Below, one piece after another: positions 1 to 8,443 of a DNA stretch of 11,314 bases. Source of the stretch: Larix sibirica (taxonomy: Eukaryota > Streptophyta > Pinopsida > Pinales > Pinaceae); assembly GCA_004151065.3 (NCBI GenBank), contig NWUY0300043662.1, positions 16,154 to 27,467 of the forward strand, written 5' to 3'. A program made the position numbers and the translations under genes. The notes under the pieces were generated by a model that was given only the letters and a program-made list of their open reading frames with translations, did no database searches and was not told where the DNA came from. Position 1 is the stretch's first letter, and every line of letters begins with the position of its first letter.

Positions 1-251
1 TTCTATGCATGTCCTCAATGTTCCACTTCCATCTTTCTTCTTCACTAAAACCACCGAGGAAAAAGGACTCAAACTTTCCTTGATGAGTCCTAAGTTAAGA
101 AGTTCCTTTATAGCCCTTTCAATTTCATCTTTGAGATTATTGGGATGCTTATAGGGGTGGGTCATGATGGGATGTGTTCCCACCTCCAACTATATCATGT
201 GCTCCACTCCTCTATCTGGTGGCCTGCCAAGAGGAAGATCTCCAAAAAAAA
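1..251 (-). pseudogene. pol: Reverse transcriptase N-terminal fragment of the gypsy element
   Basis: After the protease and a linker, the minus strand encodes residues like LPLGRPPDRGVEH, then LEVGTHPI, PYKHP, DEIERAIKELLNLGLIKES, SPFSSVVLVKKKDG and LRTCIE. This is the well-known N-terminal block of Ty3/gypsy reverse transcriptase. The window ends before the catalytic YxDD region. The domain is one base out of frame with the protease and linker: the shift falls in an eight-base A run at 244-251 (T run on the coding strand), just before the GDLP residues. One further in-frame TAG follows the EHMI residues. The frameshift and stop make the enzyme non-functional. Confidence 0.88.
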
Positions 252-461
252 TTCATACTTCTTAAGCAACTTATTGATGTCATATGGATGCTATGAAATG
301 TCAAGGGATGATTATTGTGAGGAAATGAAACAATCAGCGGCCCACTCTATGTTTCCATGACTCAGTATAGACCTCATGCTATGGGAAGACACCACTTGAT
401 TTGGATAGGTGTTCATGCCTTTCAAAACTACCTACTTCCCATCAGAATTTTTGAATCTCAT

Positions 462-764
462 TTACGGAATTTTGTAGTTCACAGTATGCTCACCAATCGA
501 GTATAAACATTGAACCCCTAATACTATGTTTGTGTCAGCCACATTCACAACATTGAAATTATCTATCACGGTATAATCCCCTATGGTTAGTTGCAGCTTA
601 GGAATCCATTTTGTGAAATCCATGGAATTATTTCCTGGGATCATGACAGTGAATCCATCAAAATATTTTTTGGGAATCTTTCTTTCCACCATTAAAGCAT
701 CAATAAAGTTGTGAGTGGCACTTCCATCCACCAATACAGTATCCCTTTAGCCTTAGACTACTCC
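462..764 (-). pseudogene. Retroviral-type aspartic protease domain of the gypsy element
   Basis: In the same frame as gag, the residues TVLVDGSATHNFID match the active-site region of plant gypsy proteases (usual form VDSGATHNFI). About 90 open codons follow, including GDYTVIDNFNVVNVADTNIV and LGVQCL, which fit the later beta strands and the conserved I-L-G motif. The protease would cut the Gag-Pol polyprotein. The catalytic triplet reads D-G-S instead of D-S/T-G, so the two residues after the aspartate are swapped relative to the standard motif. No ATG is present or expected, since this is an internal polyprotein domain. Stops flank it on both sides, including two just upstream near 742-752. 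Confidence 0.82.
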
Positions 765-947
765 CTTGAATCGGAGATTATGAAATCTAGGTACTCGGGA
801 CAAAACACCAATCTTTCTTGAATCTAGTTATGGTTGCTCCTCTTCTTCTTACTCATAATATTCTTCTACAATTAGTGGTTGATACTCATTCTCTTCTTCC
901 TCTTAACTTTCAGAAAATACTTATATATAATTTTCTTTTCTCGTAGC

Positions 948-2183
948 ACATTTGTGGCTCATAACCCATGGCTCCTAGCAAGAGAAACACAACTTCTTTC
1001 TTCTCAACTCATGTTGGTCCCTGACCAAGTTCTCCTTCTTGAAATTTCTAGTTGGACACTTTTGAAAAGATATATTATCCTTTAGATTAGGAGGGAAGTT
1101 GTTCTTAGGTGGGAATCTAGTTCTTGGAATAACATCTTGGAGATATCCGGTTTTATTCATGGCATCCTGCAATGTTGCAGGTTGATGAGATTTAACCAGC
1201 CCCTTAAGTGGCTCTACTAGTCCTTCTGTAAAAAAAAGAACCAAGTGAGCTTCAGAGATATCATTAACCATGACTATAAATTTTTGAAAATATGAAATGT
1301 ATGCCTCAGAAGTTCCAATTTGATTCAATTGAGAAAGATCTCTTAATGAGATTTCAGGATCTCTCCTGTCAAACATATTCACCAACCTTCCTGTAAGCTC
1401 CTCACAAGTGGTTACATTATCATGCCCTAAAGTTCTAAAACCATGAAACCACCAGTCATTTTCCTCCCCTTCCAAATGCAAGGTATCCATTTTAATGTAA
1501 TCCATTTCATCCATAGGATTCAATTGAAAGTAATTATCAAGCTTCTGCACCCAAGAGCTACTAGTGCATTTAGAGGATCCATCACAATAGGGAAGGGAGA
1601 TCTTACCAATGGTTCTCTGCAACTCAAAATTTTGAGTGGAAATTCTATTCCCTCCTCTTGATTTGACCTTGTCCTGGTATTCACGGTATTCTCTGAAGGT
1701 CAAATGTCTTTTACACTCATCATCCAAAGCCATATATTATGTAAGTCGAACCTCCAATGGTGCAACTACTTCAACCTACATTTTAGGCTCTTCCATTCTA
1801 TGCTCAAGGAACCTGGGCATAGTACATCTCGGCACGTCCTTTAATTCATGTGTCTAATTGTGTGGCCCAGTCTTGGATAGTATTTTCTCTTTGAAAATTT
1901 TCTTGTCCTCCTGGTGAGAACCACTATTGCTGCAATCACCATCTCACTTGTCCACCAGTCTAGACAAGATGTCTCTGGTTTTAGTTTGCACTTGGGTAAA
2001 TTTTTCCATGAACTTCAACATGCTTTGAGAAAACATGTACTTCTTCTCTTATCCACTCTTACCACTCTCCCCCATACTTGATTTTCCTTCTCGAATCTCA
2101 ACTTGTGTGGAACTCATTTCTTCTTCAGCAATGGACTCTTCAGGATCTTTCCTCTTAAGGGATGGATTTTTCTTTGGACTCAT
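948..2183 (-). pseudogene. gag: gag region of the gypsy element, with stop codons
   Basis: This is the capsid/nucleocapsid part of the polyprotein. The first ATG after the primer site is at 2183 and begins MSPKKNPSLKRKDPEESI, a charged leader. The same frame continues to the long open part at 1733-975, which has the look of a retrotransposon gag capsid domain (for example the stretch DNYFQLNPMDEMDYIKM, then LEGEENDWW). It then reaches a CCHC zinc knuckle at about 986-948 with cysteines in CFSC, then EPW, and HKC. The knuckle is interrupted by a TAG immediately after its second cysteine, at the place where relatives usually carry a residue such as glutamine. Further stops lie upstream, near 2050, 1970, 1855, 1765 and 1740. 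The 253-codon open stretch is therefore a remnant, not an independent gene. Confidence 0.85.
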
Positions 2184-2210
2184 CAATGATAATCACGAGT
2201 AGATTTAGAG

Positions 2211-2228
2211 GGCCATGTTTTGATACCA
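2211..2228 (-). other. Primer-binding site for initiator methionine tRNA
   Basis: The minus-strand sequence TGGTATCAAAACATGG begins one base inside the LTR end. It closely matches the usual plant primer site TGGTATCAGAGC, which is complementary to the 3' end of initiator tRNA-Met. It primes minus-strand DNA synthesis in the retroelement cycle. Two or three mismatches after TGGTATCA fit an old copy. Confidence 0.85.
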
Positions 2229-2229
2229 T

Positions 2230-2965
2230 TGTAATCTACCCAAACCAAATTTAGGCACACTAAATCAAAATTCTGAAAACTCAAACACACGGAGGATGGG
2301 CTAGATACAAAAACTGACTAGTTTGACTAGAAATAAAAAAAATTAAGCCCCAAACACCTCTAGAGCCTCTCAAATTTTCCCAAGATGGGTTTCAAGACCT
2401 TCTAGAGCTCAATGAAATCCTATAGAAACCTAAATAGATTCCCAACTTCGACAGCTACACATTCTCTAGGTGCATCACGCCTGGGTAGAATCCTTTGGAT
2501 AAACCAAAGGNCTTCAAGGCAATATCCCCAGGACTTATGTGGAACCCAATGGATTATGGTGCAGATATGGAAGTGGATAGCCTGAAACTACCCCCAAATA
2601 GCTATAAAATCCCTAATATTATCAATTAGTCTCAATTGGACACAATTTGGAAGCGAGGAAATAATTACTAGTTTTAGGACGGCTCAGCTGAGGAATTTCC
2701 AAGTCAATTCGAATGGCCTGTAAGGATCAAAAAATTATGAAATGAAGGCTTTTGTGGGTCCAAAAATGTGTATACTTACTGCATCAACTCACAAACTAAG
2801 ATTTGGAATCATGGAAATCAGTTTAATACACCAATCCTGAAAACTAGTAAGATTCGACACTATAACGAGCATGGGTGCAAATATTCATGAAAGATAAAGA
2901 TATAATTTGTAGAACGTAAAGACATTTAATTAAATTGAATATAATAAGAGTTATGTTACATTACA
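2230..2965 (-). repeat. 5' LTR of the gypsy element
   Basis: On the minus strand the segment starts TGTAATGTAAC and ends GGTAGATTACA, giving TG...CA ends and a matching terminal inverted repeat TGTAAT/ATTACA. The inner end is one base from the primer-binding site, which fixes that boundary firmly. The outer end at 2965 is chosen from the inverted repeat alone, because the partner LTR is outside the window. The 736-bp length is ordinary for a plant gypsy LTR. One ambiguous base lies at 2511. I could not place a TATA box or polyadenylation site with confidence. Confidence 0.75.
2492..2511. other. Short hairpin followed by an ambiguous base
   Basis: CCTTTGG and CCAAAGG form a perfect 7-bp inverted repeat around the loop ATAAA at 2492-2510, inside the gypsy LTR. 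The next base, 2511, is N. The N may be an isolated unresolved call or a closed gap. Sequence on both sides still reads as LTR, so no break is obvious. Confidence 0.6.
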
Positions 2966-3213
2966 GATCTACAAATAGAGCAGCAAGTACCCATGGGATC
3001 GCTATCCTCCCTCCATAGCATAGGTAATACAATATACTATAGAAAACGCTCCCACTAAAGAAATATTCAACACTGAGAAAGATAGTACTTGTATGACGAT
3101 GGAATGGAACTGAAAATATCCTATATAAGTAGGATTGGATTCCTTCCTCATGATATGGCTGAATCCACAACTCGAATGATGAACATAAGGGGCACATTTC
3201 CCAACCGGTGACA
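2966..3213. other. Unassigned stretch between the gypsy LTR and the duplicated block
   Basis: No gene or element is recognised here. Minus-strand frames of about 90 and 110 codons cross this stretch, but they overlap each other in different frames, are rich in Cys, Tyr and Phe without any motif, and I treat them as chance. The only clear structure is a 26-bp tandem repeat at its right end. Confidence 0.4.
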
Positions 3214-3238
3214 AGGGGCACATCTCCCAAGTCTTGAG
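3187..3238. repeat. Two-copy 26-bp tandem repeat
   Basis: AAGGGGCACATTTCCCAA at 3187 and AAGGGGCACATCTCCCAA at 3213 lie 26 bases apart, in units that diverge towards their 3' ends. A degraded version is seen again at about 4381-4430, at the start of the second large copy, where the first unit has lost several bases. This is one of the few places where the two 1155-bp copies and their flanks differ. Confidence 0.75.
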
Positions 3239-4368
3239 AAGCTCAGAGCTCTCAATGCAATAATAAAACTTGCAAAATATGTGAGTGGGTGCGCTCCTCC
3301 TTATTTTATAAGTTGATTTGGATTCAATATGCAATGCATGTGGTCACTTACCTCATCCAATGCACCCTCACTGACTAATTTTGGAGTTGTAGCTTTAGCC
3401 TTCTTTTTCTCCTTGCTTTCTTGTCTTTCTGCTTTAGTCTACTTTTCCTGCTTTTGGTAACTCCTTATTTTCCTTGATTTTCTCTACTTTTTTTCTTTTA
3501 TGCTACTTTATGTTTTTTTGTGCTTTCTTTCTTTTAGGCTACTTTATGCTTTTCTATGCTCTCCTGCTTTTATGTTGCCTTCTAGCTTTTTAGTTGATTT
3601 CTTGATTTCTTTTGCTTTTCTTCCAATTTCCTTTTTGGAAGAAAACTGATAAGGTCCACTAAAGCTCCTATACACCCTCCTAGGCCACCTAAGCATTTCT
3701 AACTCATAACAATATAAATAATAACTAAATATTTACAATTTAAGAACTATATCCCCTCTCTATGTCTTAAATTAATTAAAGTAAACAACTATGAACCAAA
3801 ATTAATCCCTACAAATTTATTAACTTCAGCCAGAACCATGGGCATTAAATGGGTTAGGAATATGACCAAGGATCCCTTATGGAGGGTACATTACATGGAT
3901 TCCTTGATAGTGGTGTGCTTGTTGTTGGTTGTAGTTTGTCAGACCCAGGGTTCAACTTCATGAGACCAACAAAAACCCATATGCATCTGCATATTTCAAT
4001 ACTCGCTAAATAGAGTACAGTCTTACTTGAGATGTGCACAAGAATTAATAGAGGCTTGAATCATGGCTACACAAGAGGAGATAATTTATTTCTATTCAAA
4101 ATTTTAGCAGTTCATTTCATTACCTACCTCAGATCTACACTTAGCATACATTCGACTACTACAAAACTCATAAACATTCATAAATGGAGATGATGCACAA
4201 AGAAATAAACAAAGACAGAGACTTCATTATATTACTTATCAAAAATCAATGTCATCTTGTCATTACAGAGGTTCAACTCAATAGCTTATACATTCCATAC
4301 CTCTCAAACTCATGATTAACATACAATCTTATAAACATACATCCATTGCTATCAGTGCAAGCTTGAGC
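3214..4368. repeat. Large direct repeat, copy A (1155 bp)
   Basis: Every base I compared matches copy B at a fixed offset of 1192, with one exception: G at 3236 against A at 4428. The copy ends exactly at the N at 4369. It contains a pyrimidine-rich tract (about 3360-3640) and AT-rich DNA. A 61-codon minus-strand frame at 3854-4039 (repeated at 5046-5231) has no recognisable motif. The block resembles part of an old repeat rather than a gene. See the finding on the duplication for the likely cause. Confidence 0.93.
3352..3640 (-). repeat. Purine-rich, lysine-codon-rich low-complexity tract (also at 4544-4832)
   Basis: The plus strand is dominated by C and T with recurring words such as TGCTTT, CTACTTT and TTTATGC. 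Read on the minus strand it gives K/E-rich peptide in short open pieces. The last, 3438-3352, reads QESKEKKKAKATTPKLV and then SEGALDE, and is followed directly by GTAAGT, a good splice-donor sequence. Upstream the frame is closed by a TAG at 3441-3439. This could be the decayed end of a charged exon, or simply low-complexity DNA. I favour low complexity and do not assign a gene. Confidence 0.45.
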
Positions 4369-4405
4369 NTGAAGAATGGAATGGGAACATCTCCCAACTG
4401 TGACT
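4369..4405. other. N-marked junction between the two direct repeats
   Basis: A single N at 4369 is followed by 36 bases that form a degraded match to the sequence just left of copy A (compare AACATCTCCCAAC here with CACATTTCCCAAC near 3193). That is what the start of a second, overlapping contig with lower-quality end bases would look like. I read this as an assembly junction, not a genetic element. Confidence 0.65.
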
Positions 4406-5560
4406 AGGGGCACATCTCCCAAGTCTTAAGAAGCTCAGAGCTCTCAATGCAATAATAAAACTTGCAAAATATGTGAGTGGGTGCGCTCCTCCTTATTTTA
4501 TAAGTTGATTTGGATTCAATATGCAATGCATGTGGTCACTTACCTCATCCAATGCACCCTCACTGACTAATTTTGGAGTTGTAGCTTTAGCCTTCTTTTT
4601 CTCCTTGCTTTCTTGTCTTTCTGCTTTAGTCTACTTTTCCTGCTTTTGGTAACTCCTTATTTTCCTTGATTTTCTCTACTTTTTTTCTTTTATGCTACTT
4701 TATGTTTTTTTGTGCTTTCTTTCTTTTAGGCTACTTTATGCTTTTCTATGCTCTCCTGCTTTTATGTTGCCTTCTAGCTTTTTAGTTGATTTCTTGATTT
4801 CTTTTGCTTTTCTTCCAATTTCCTTTTTGGAAGAAAACTGATAAGGTCCACTAAAGCTCCTATACACCCTCCTAGGCCACCTAAGCATTTCTAACTCATA
4901 ACAATATAAATAATAACTAAATATTTACAATTTAAGAACTATATCCCCTCTCTATGTCTTAAATTAATTAAAGTAAACAACTATGAACCAAAATTAATCC
5001 CTACAAATTTATTAACTTCAGCCAGAACCATGGGCATTAAATGGGTTAGGAATATGACCAAGGATCCCTTATGGAGGGTACATTACATGGATTCCTTGAT
5101 AGTGGTGTGCTTGTTGTTGGTTGTAGTTTGTCAGACCCAGGGTTCAACTTCATGAGACCAACAAAAACCCATATGCATCTGCATATTTCAATACTCGCTA
5201 AATAGAGTACAGTCTTACTTGAGATGTGCACAAGAATTAATAGAGGCTTGAATCATGGCTACACAAGAGGAGATAATTTATTTCTATTCAAAATTTTAGC
5301 AGTTCATTTCATTACCTACCTCAGATCTACACTTAGCATACATTCGACTACTACAAAACTCATAAACATTCATAAATGGAGATGATGCACAAAGAAATAA
5401 ACAAAGACAGAGACTTCATTATATTACTTATCAAAAATCAATGTCATCTTGTCATTACAGAGGTTCAACTCAATAGCTTATACATTCCATACCTCTCAAA
5501 CTCATGATTAACATACAATCTTATAAACATACATCCATTGCTATCAGTGCAAGCTTGAGC
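4406..5560. repeat. Large direct repeat, copy B (1155 bp)
   Basis: This is the same sequence as copy A, in direct orientation, with all frames and low-complexity tracts repeated at an offset of 1192. To the right of 5560 the sequence continues into unique DNA (TACTAACAAAG), whereas copy A stops at the N. Copy B is therefore the one connected to the rest of the window on the right, and copy A the one connected on the left. Confidence 0.93.
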
Positions 5561-5714
5561 TACTAACAAAGTTCAAACATTACAGAATTACAAAATGAAA
5601 CCCACTTGACCTATACATACAAATGCATAGAAAAACCCCAATTGTTTACATATATGTGCCTTATATAGGCTAGAGTAACAAAACTGAAAATTGTTACTGG
5701 CACATAGCTGATAA
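5561..5714. other. Unassigned AT-rich stretch with a TATA-like site
   Basis: No gene is seen. The minus strand contains GCCTATATAAGGC with a TATATAA core at 5667-5661, in a setting that could serve as a promoter. Nothing recognisable lies downstream of it on that strand, so function cannot be claimed. Confidence 0.3.
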
Positions 5715-6262
5715 CTAATTTTTGTTTGGTGCCACCAAATCTAACATTAGTTGTCTTGGCGCACAGTAATTGTTCAAAAATTTGACACCAACAGGCCCTA
5801 ACACTAAGATGTGGCTCGTCTTGAGCCACATAGGTCACGGATCCAAATATGCTACAGATGGTAGTCAGGTGCGCGGGTCATTGGAAACATTCTAGAAACT
5901 ATTATGAATAGGCTCAAGCTCAAAAGTGATATCTTTGAGTCATGCCGTGAAGGTTTCAACGTCCTCAACCGTAGTCTGTCTAACTTATGGCTTTTCCTCT
6001 TCTGCAACAGGAAGGAATAGGGAATCCCTATTATCCTAAATCTCAGATAGATTGTCGAAGTGTCTATGTGTTTTCTCTTATGCTTCGTCCACTGCTACAG
6101 TGATGGTCTGCTACTCTACTATGTTGGCTGAAATGTTTTTTATCAATGCACTAATATCGGAAATGACTTATTTCCTCGCATACATTGGCATTTGTGCCAT
6201 GCTCTTTTTATTTGCGCTTACCAATTCATGCCAGCTCCTAATGAGTTGGTCTACTTGTTTTG
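5715..6262 (-). pseudogene. Possible decayed coding sequence, unrecognised
   Basis: One minus-strand frame reads as plausible protein across the stretch: VDQLIRSWHELVSANKKSM and MAQMPMYARK near 6250-6160, then EDVETFTA and LKDITFELEPIHNSF near 5960-5890. About ten stops interrupt it, roughly the number expected by chance, and any stop can be written as a C-to-T change. Support therefore comes only from the peptide-like composition of the longer open pieces. It may be a gag-like remnant of another retroelement on the same strand. I recognise no family. An opposite-strand frame at 6052-6288 is judged a shadow. Confidence 0.3.
5810..5830. other. Perfect 8-bp inverted repeat
   Basis: TGTGGCTC at 5810-5817 and GAGCCACA at 5823-5830 flank a five-base loop GTCTT. 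The stem is GC-rich for this AT-rich region. No T run follows, so it is not a simple terminator, and it lies inside the doubtful coding remnant. Confidence 0.6.
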
Positions 6263-6269
6263 CTTGTAG

Positions 6270-6483
6270 TGTTGGAAGAAATGGGTAGCAATATTACCAA
6301 GTATTGGTGTAAGCAATATCAATTTTTTTCAAGGTTTGATGAAGGCATTAAGCTAGATGAATAAGGTTGGTTTTATGTCACTCGTGAGTTTATTTCAAAG
6401 CATCAAGCAAAACGTTGTTGGATTGGGACCATCATTGATTGCTTTACTAGAGTTGGTGGCAATGCAATTCAGTTTTCTAAAAA
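6270..6483 (+). pseudogene. TGS1: Exon of trimethylguanosine synthase (TGS1-like), with premature stop
   Basis: The translation contains NITKYWCKQYQFFSRFDEGI, KLDE, a stop, then GWFYVT, WIGTIIDCFTRVGGNAIQF. This matches the start of the TGS1 methyltransferase domain, the SAM-dependent enzyme that converts the m7G cap of snRNA and snoRNA to 2,2,7-trimethylguanosine. The family pattern is KYW...FSRFDxGIxLDxEGWFSVTPE followed by motif I, xxxDxFxGVGGNxIQFA. The exon is bounded by acceptor TTTTGCTTGTAG ending at 6269 and donor AAA|GTAAGTT at 6484, leaving 214 bp. A TAA at 6362-6364 replaces the glutamate codon before GWF, and AGA at 6449 puts arginine where motif I has glycine. No neighbouring TGS1 exon is visible, so this is a broken gene copy or one exon of a gene with very long introns. 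Family call strong; pseudogene call likely. Confidence 0.85.
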
Positions 6484-7352
6484 GTAAGTTGTGCCTTGTG
6501 TAACGTGTTCCATTTAGCCAAGTGGAATTTTTAACTCACATGGTCAATGTTTGGTCTATCTAACATTGTGATAAAATCTATGTATTCCCATGGATGGCGT
6601 GCATAAAATTTGATGGATAAAGTGTGAATAAAGCTATGACAATTTTTTTATTACATTCTTTTTTGGTTTTTTAAGTCATAGCTTATATTTTTTCAATGGG
6701 GATTCATTGAGTTTGGTAGGAATTTTTTTCTTTATTTTTTTTACTAGTGGATGCATTCGGTATTTTTGGCGTAGCTTTCCTGGAAATAAACAACCTCTAG
6801 CATTATTTATTTATATGGAAGGCATATGATATGTTTGTTGAGGAAATGTTGAATTAATTTTAGTTTTGTTAAAAATAATAGGTTATTTAATTGAAAGAAG
6901 TAAATCCGATAGGGGTGGGAATTTAATCTTGCTATGAAACTATGATAATTCATATATATGTATTTCCTAAAGGCAAGGATATATATCAAAATAATAGGTA
7001 GAGTATAAACATAATCAGAACAATAAAAGCAGGCAACTACTCGCCTATTGGTAGATACAACAATCTCGAAGTATCTAACCCGGTGGCTAATTGAATAAAA
7101 TTATTGGTTTGGAATCATAGTAAACATGCTATGAAACCATGAAAGAGATTTATTACATCTGAAAACTTGTGAATTACAAGGGATGGTTTCTTATATGGTA
7201 GTTAGAAAGTGAGGAAAAAACAAAACAAAAGGATGAGATATCAGAAAATCACGTGCAAAAGTTAAGAGGAAAATTCCGCTTTAGTTAATAGTATCATAGA
7301 GGACATATTCAGAAAGTATATTTAGGTTACCTGGGTAAAACCTCTAGGGACA
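6484..7352. other. AT-rich, intron-like stretch without genes
   Basis: It begins with the GTAAGTT donor of the TGS1-like exon and is T-rich on the plus strand to about 6760, with runs such as TTTTTTTTACT, as plant introns are. I searched for the next TGS1 exon (the conserved DxDP and SPPWGGP parts) and did not find it. A 60-codon minus-strand frame at 6807-6989 is rich in Ile, Tyr and Asn as expected by chance. Nothing else is seen. Confidence 0.45.
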
Positions 7353-7802
7353 TTAAACCCCAAGATTCCCTATTTTGTAGAGCACTCCATGTAGTTGAGA
7401 GATGACCTCATTGTTCGACCCCCTTACACACTTAGGCACCAAATGCATGCCCTTATGATCCCTCTTGGGAAATTCTAGGTGGGTTCTCATCAACTTTGGG
7501 TTGAGATCGATAATCATATCACACAGGTTAACATGATATACTAGATCTTCCATCTTTAGGATATCGAGATGGAGGAGTGCTTTATCTTCTAGTTTCCCAT
7601 GTATTACGAGATTAGAGGTTGGTTTTGTTGTCATTTCATGGAGTCTCACAACTTTCTCTACATCTTCTTTTGGTTTCCAAATAAAAGGTGCTTAGACCTA
7701 CACATACAAGAGTTCTTTGGCCTTATATAATTCTCGATGTAACCACCTCATCCTAGATTGGGAACCTCCAGGTCGATTAATTCTTTCTTTTTGGTGATTA
7801 AG
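7353..7802 (-). pseudogene. Unrecognised reading frame, broken by two stops
   Basis: The frame is open for 150 codons on the minus strand except for two stops three bases apart, TAG at 7700-7698 and TAA at 7694-7692. Such openness is unusual for this AT-rich window. Upstream of the stops it reads RPGGSQSRMRWLHREL and YKAKELLYV; downstream IWKPKEDVEKVVRLHEM, KMEDLVYHVNLCDMIID, PKRDHKGMHLVPKCVRGS and ends NLGV before TAA at 7355-7353. The only long ATG-initiated part starts at 7649. The peptide is mixed charged and hydrophobic, with no membrane segment or signal peptide. It lies just outside the small LTR element that begins at 7818. I do not recognise the family; it may be an old retroelement or a host-gene remnant. 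Confidence 0.5.
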
Positions 7803-7812
7803 TTAGACAAAT

Positions 7813-7817
7813 GCACC
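7813..7817. other. Target-site duplication, left copy (right copy 9977-9981)
   Basis: GCACC lies immediately left of the element and ACACC immediately right of it. Four of five bases agree and the fifth is a G/A transition. Five bases is the usual length for LTR retrotransposon integration, so both ends of the element are well placed. Confidence 0.75.
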
Positions 7818-8155
7818 TGTTGGTTCCATAACGCAACAAACATTATTATACATAGCATAAATATAAATAGTAAATCAAACAATAATATCATACACATCAT
7901 AAACACCATGATTTATCCTAAAAACCCCTTAATTGGGTAAAACCAAGAAAAGATCTTCATTATTCCCCTTGCCAAATATTCCCAAGTCATGGTCAACTAT
8001 GGATCTACTGCCATGAGTACCCTGACATGCACCTATTACAATGGAGTACAACCATCATCTTTATAAGTTTACATCACAAGAATACCATGGGTCTATTACA
8101 ACAATAACCAAAGTTGGTTAAGTTTCTCTATGACCAATTCAATATTATCCCAGCA
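7818..8155 (-). repeat. 3' LTR of the small element
   Basis: It shares long collinear stretches with 9604-9976, for example CACATCATAAACACCATGAT against CACATCATAGACACCATGAT, and AAGAATACCATGGGTCTATT. The plus-strand left end is TGTTGG and the right end CCCAGCA, so the minus-strand start reads TGCTGG, with one substitution from TGTTGG. It is 338 bp, shorter than its partner because of deletions. Confidence 0.88.
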
Positions 8156-8166
8156 TTCCCCCACTT
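8156..8166 (-). other. Polypurine tract
   Basis: The minus-strand sequence AAGTGGGGGAA lies directly against the start of the 3' LTR. This is the expected position and composition of the primer for plus-strand DNA synthesis, and it sets the orientation of the element. Confidence 0.85.
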
Positions 8167-8443
8167 AAACTTGACTTGAGAATGATGACCTCTCCCCCAT
8201 CAAGTTTATAAAAAAAGAATACTGCATGCTTCCCTACCCTTGAGATCTAACACAAGGGTACGCATGCATTTATTGGTCTTACAGCTATATTCCCATTTAC
8301 AGTGATTGCAACTCCATTAATGAAACACTGCGTTACAAAAATTACCTGAGCATCTACATGCTCATATAATAATAACCAAGCACTCTTGAATTGAGTAATT
8401 GAATTATGTTTCTCAATAAACTACGTATTCAACCTGTATGCAT

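Larger units (their letters stand above)
1..2965 (-). mobile_element. Ty3/gypsy LTR retrotransposon, 5' part, decayed
   Basis: A minus-strand retroelement is seen in the canonical order LTR, primer-binding site, gag, protease, reverse transcriptase. The 5' LTR is at 2965-2230, the primer site at 2228-2211, the gag frame starts at 2183, the protease motif lies near 728, and the reverse transcriptase N-terminus runs off the window at position 1. RNase H, integrase and the 3' LTR are outside the window, so the target-site duplication cannot be tested. Gag and protease share one reading frame, as expected for a gypsy polyprotein. Many in-frame stops and a frameshift show it is dead. Ty3/gypsy rather than Ty1/copia follows from the style of the gag zinc knuckle, the protease and the RT N-terminal motif. 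Confidence 0.88.

Noticed and set aside
145-360. Plus-strand 71-codon frame at the left edge
   Set aside because: It lies opposite the reverse transcriptase and linker of the minus-strand gypsy element, where real motifs are visible. It is a shadow.
879-1857. Three plus-strand frames of about 70 codons
   Set aside because: All lie antisense to gag, have no motifs, and overlap each other in different frames.
2961-3334. Two overlapping minus-strand frames of 89 and 110 codons
   Set aside because: They use different frames of the same DNA and include the 26-bp tandem repeat. One crosses into the duplicated block, and neither shows a motif.
3937-3946. TGTCAGACCC at 3937 and 5129, resembling the start of some plant LTRs
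   Set aside because: No matching CA end, primer site or polypurine tract could be found at a sensible distance, so no LTR was called.
3854-4039. Identical 61-codon minus-strand frames here and at 5046-5231
   Set aside because: Their identity reflects the 1155-bp duplication, not conservation of a gene. The peptide has no recognisable feature.
3214-5560. The two 1155-bp copies as a pair of LTRs of one element
   Set aside because: Only 37 bp separate them, and there is no TG...CA end, primer site or target-site duplication at their borders.
6052-6288. Plus-strand 78-codon hydrophobic frame as a small membrane protein
   Set aside because: It reads through the splice acceptor of the TGS1-like exon in a different frame from that exon and has no supporting start context.
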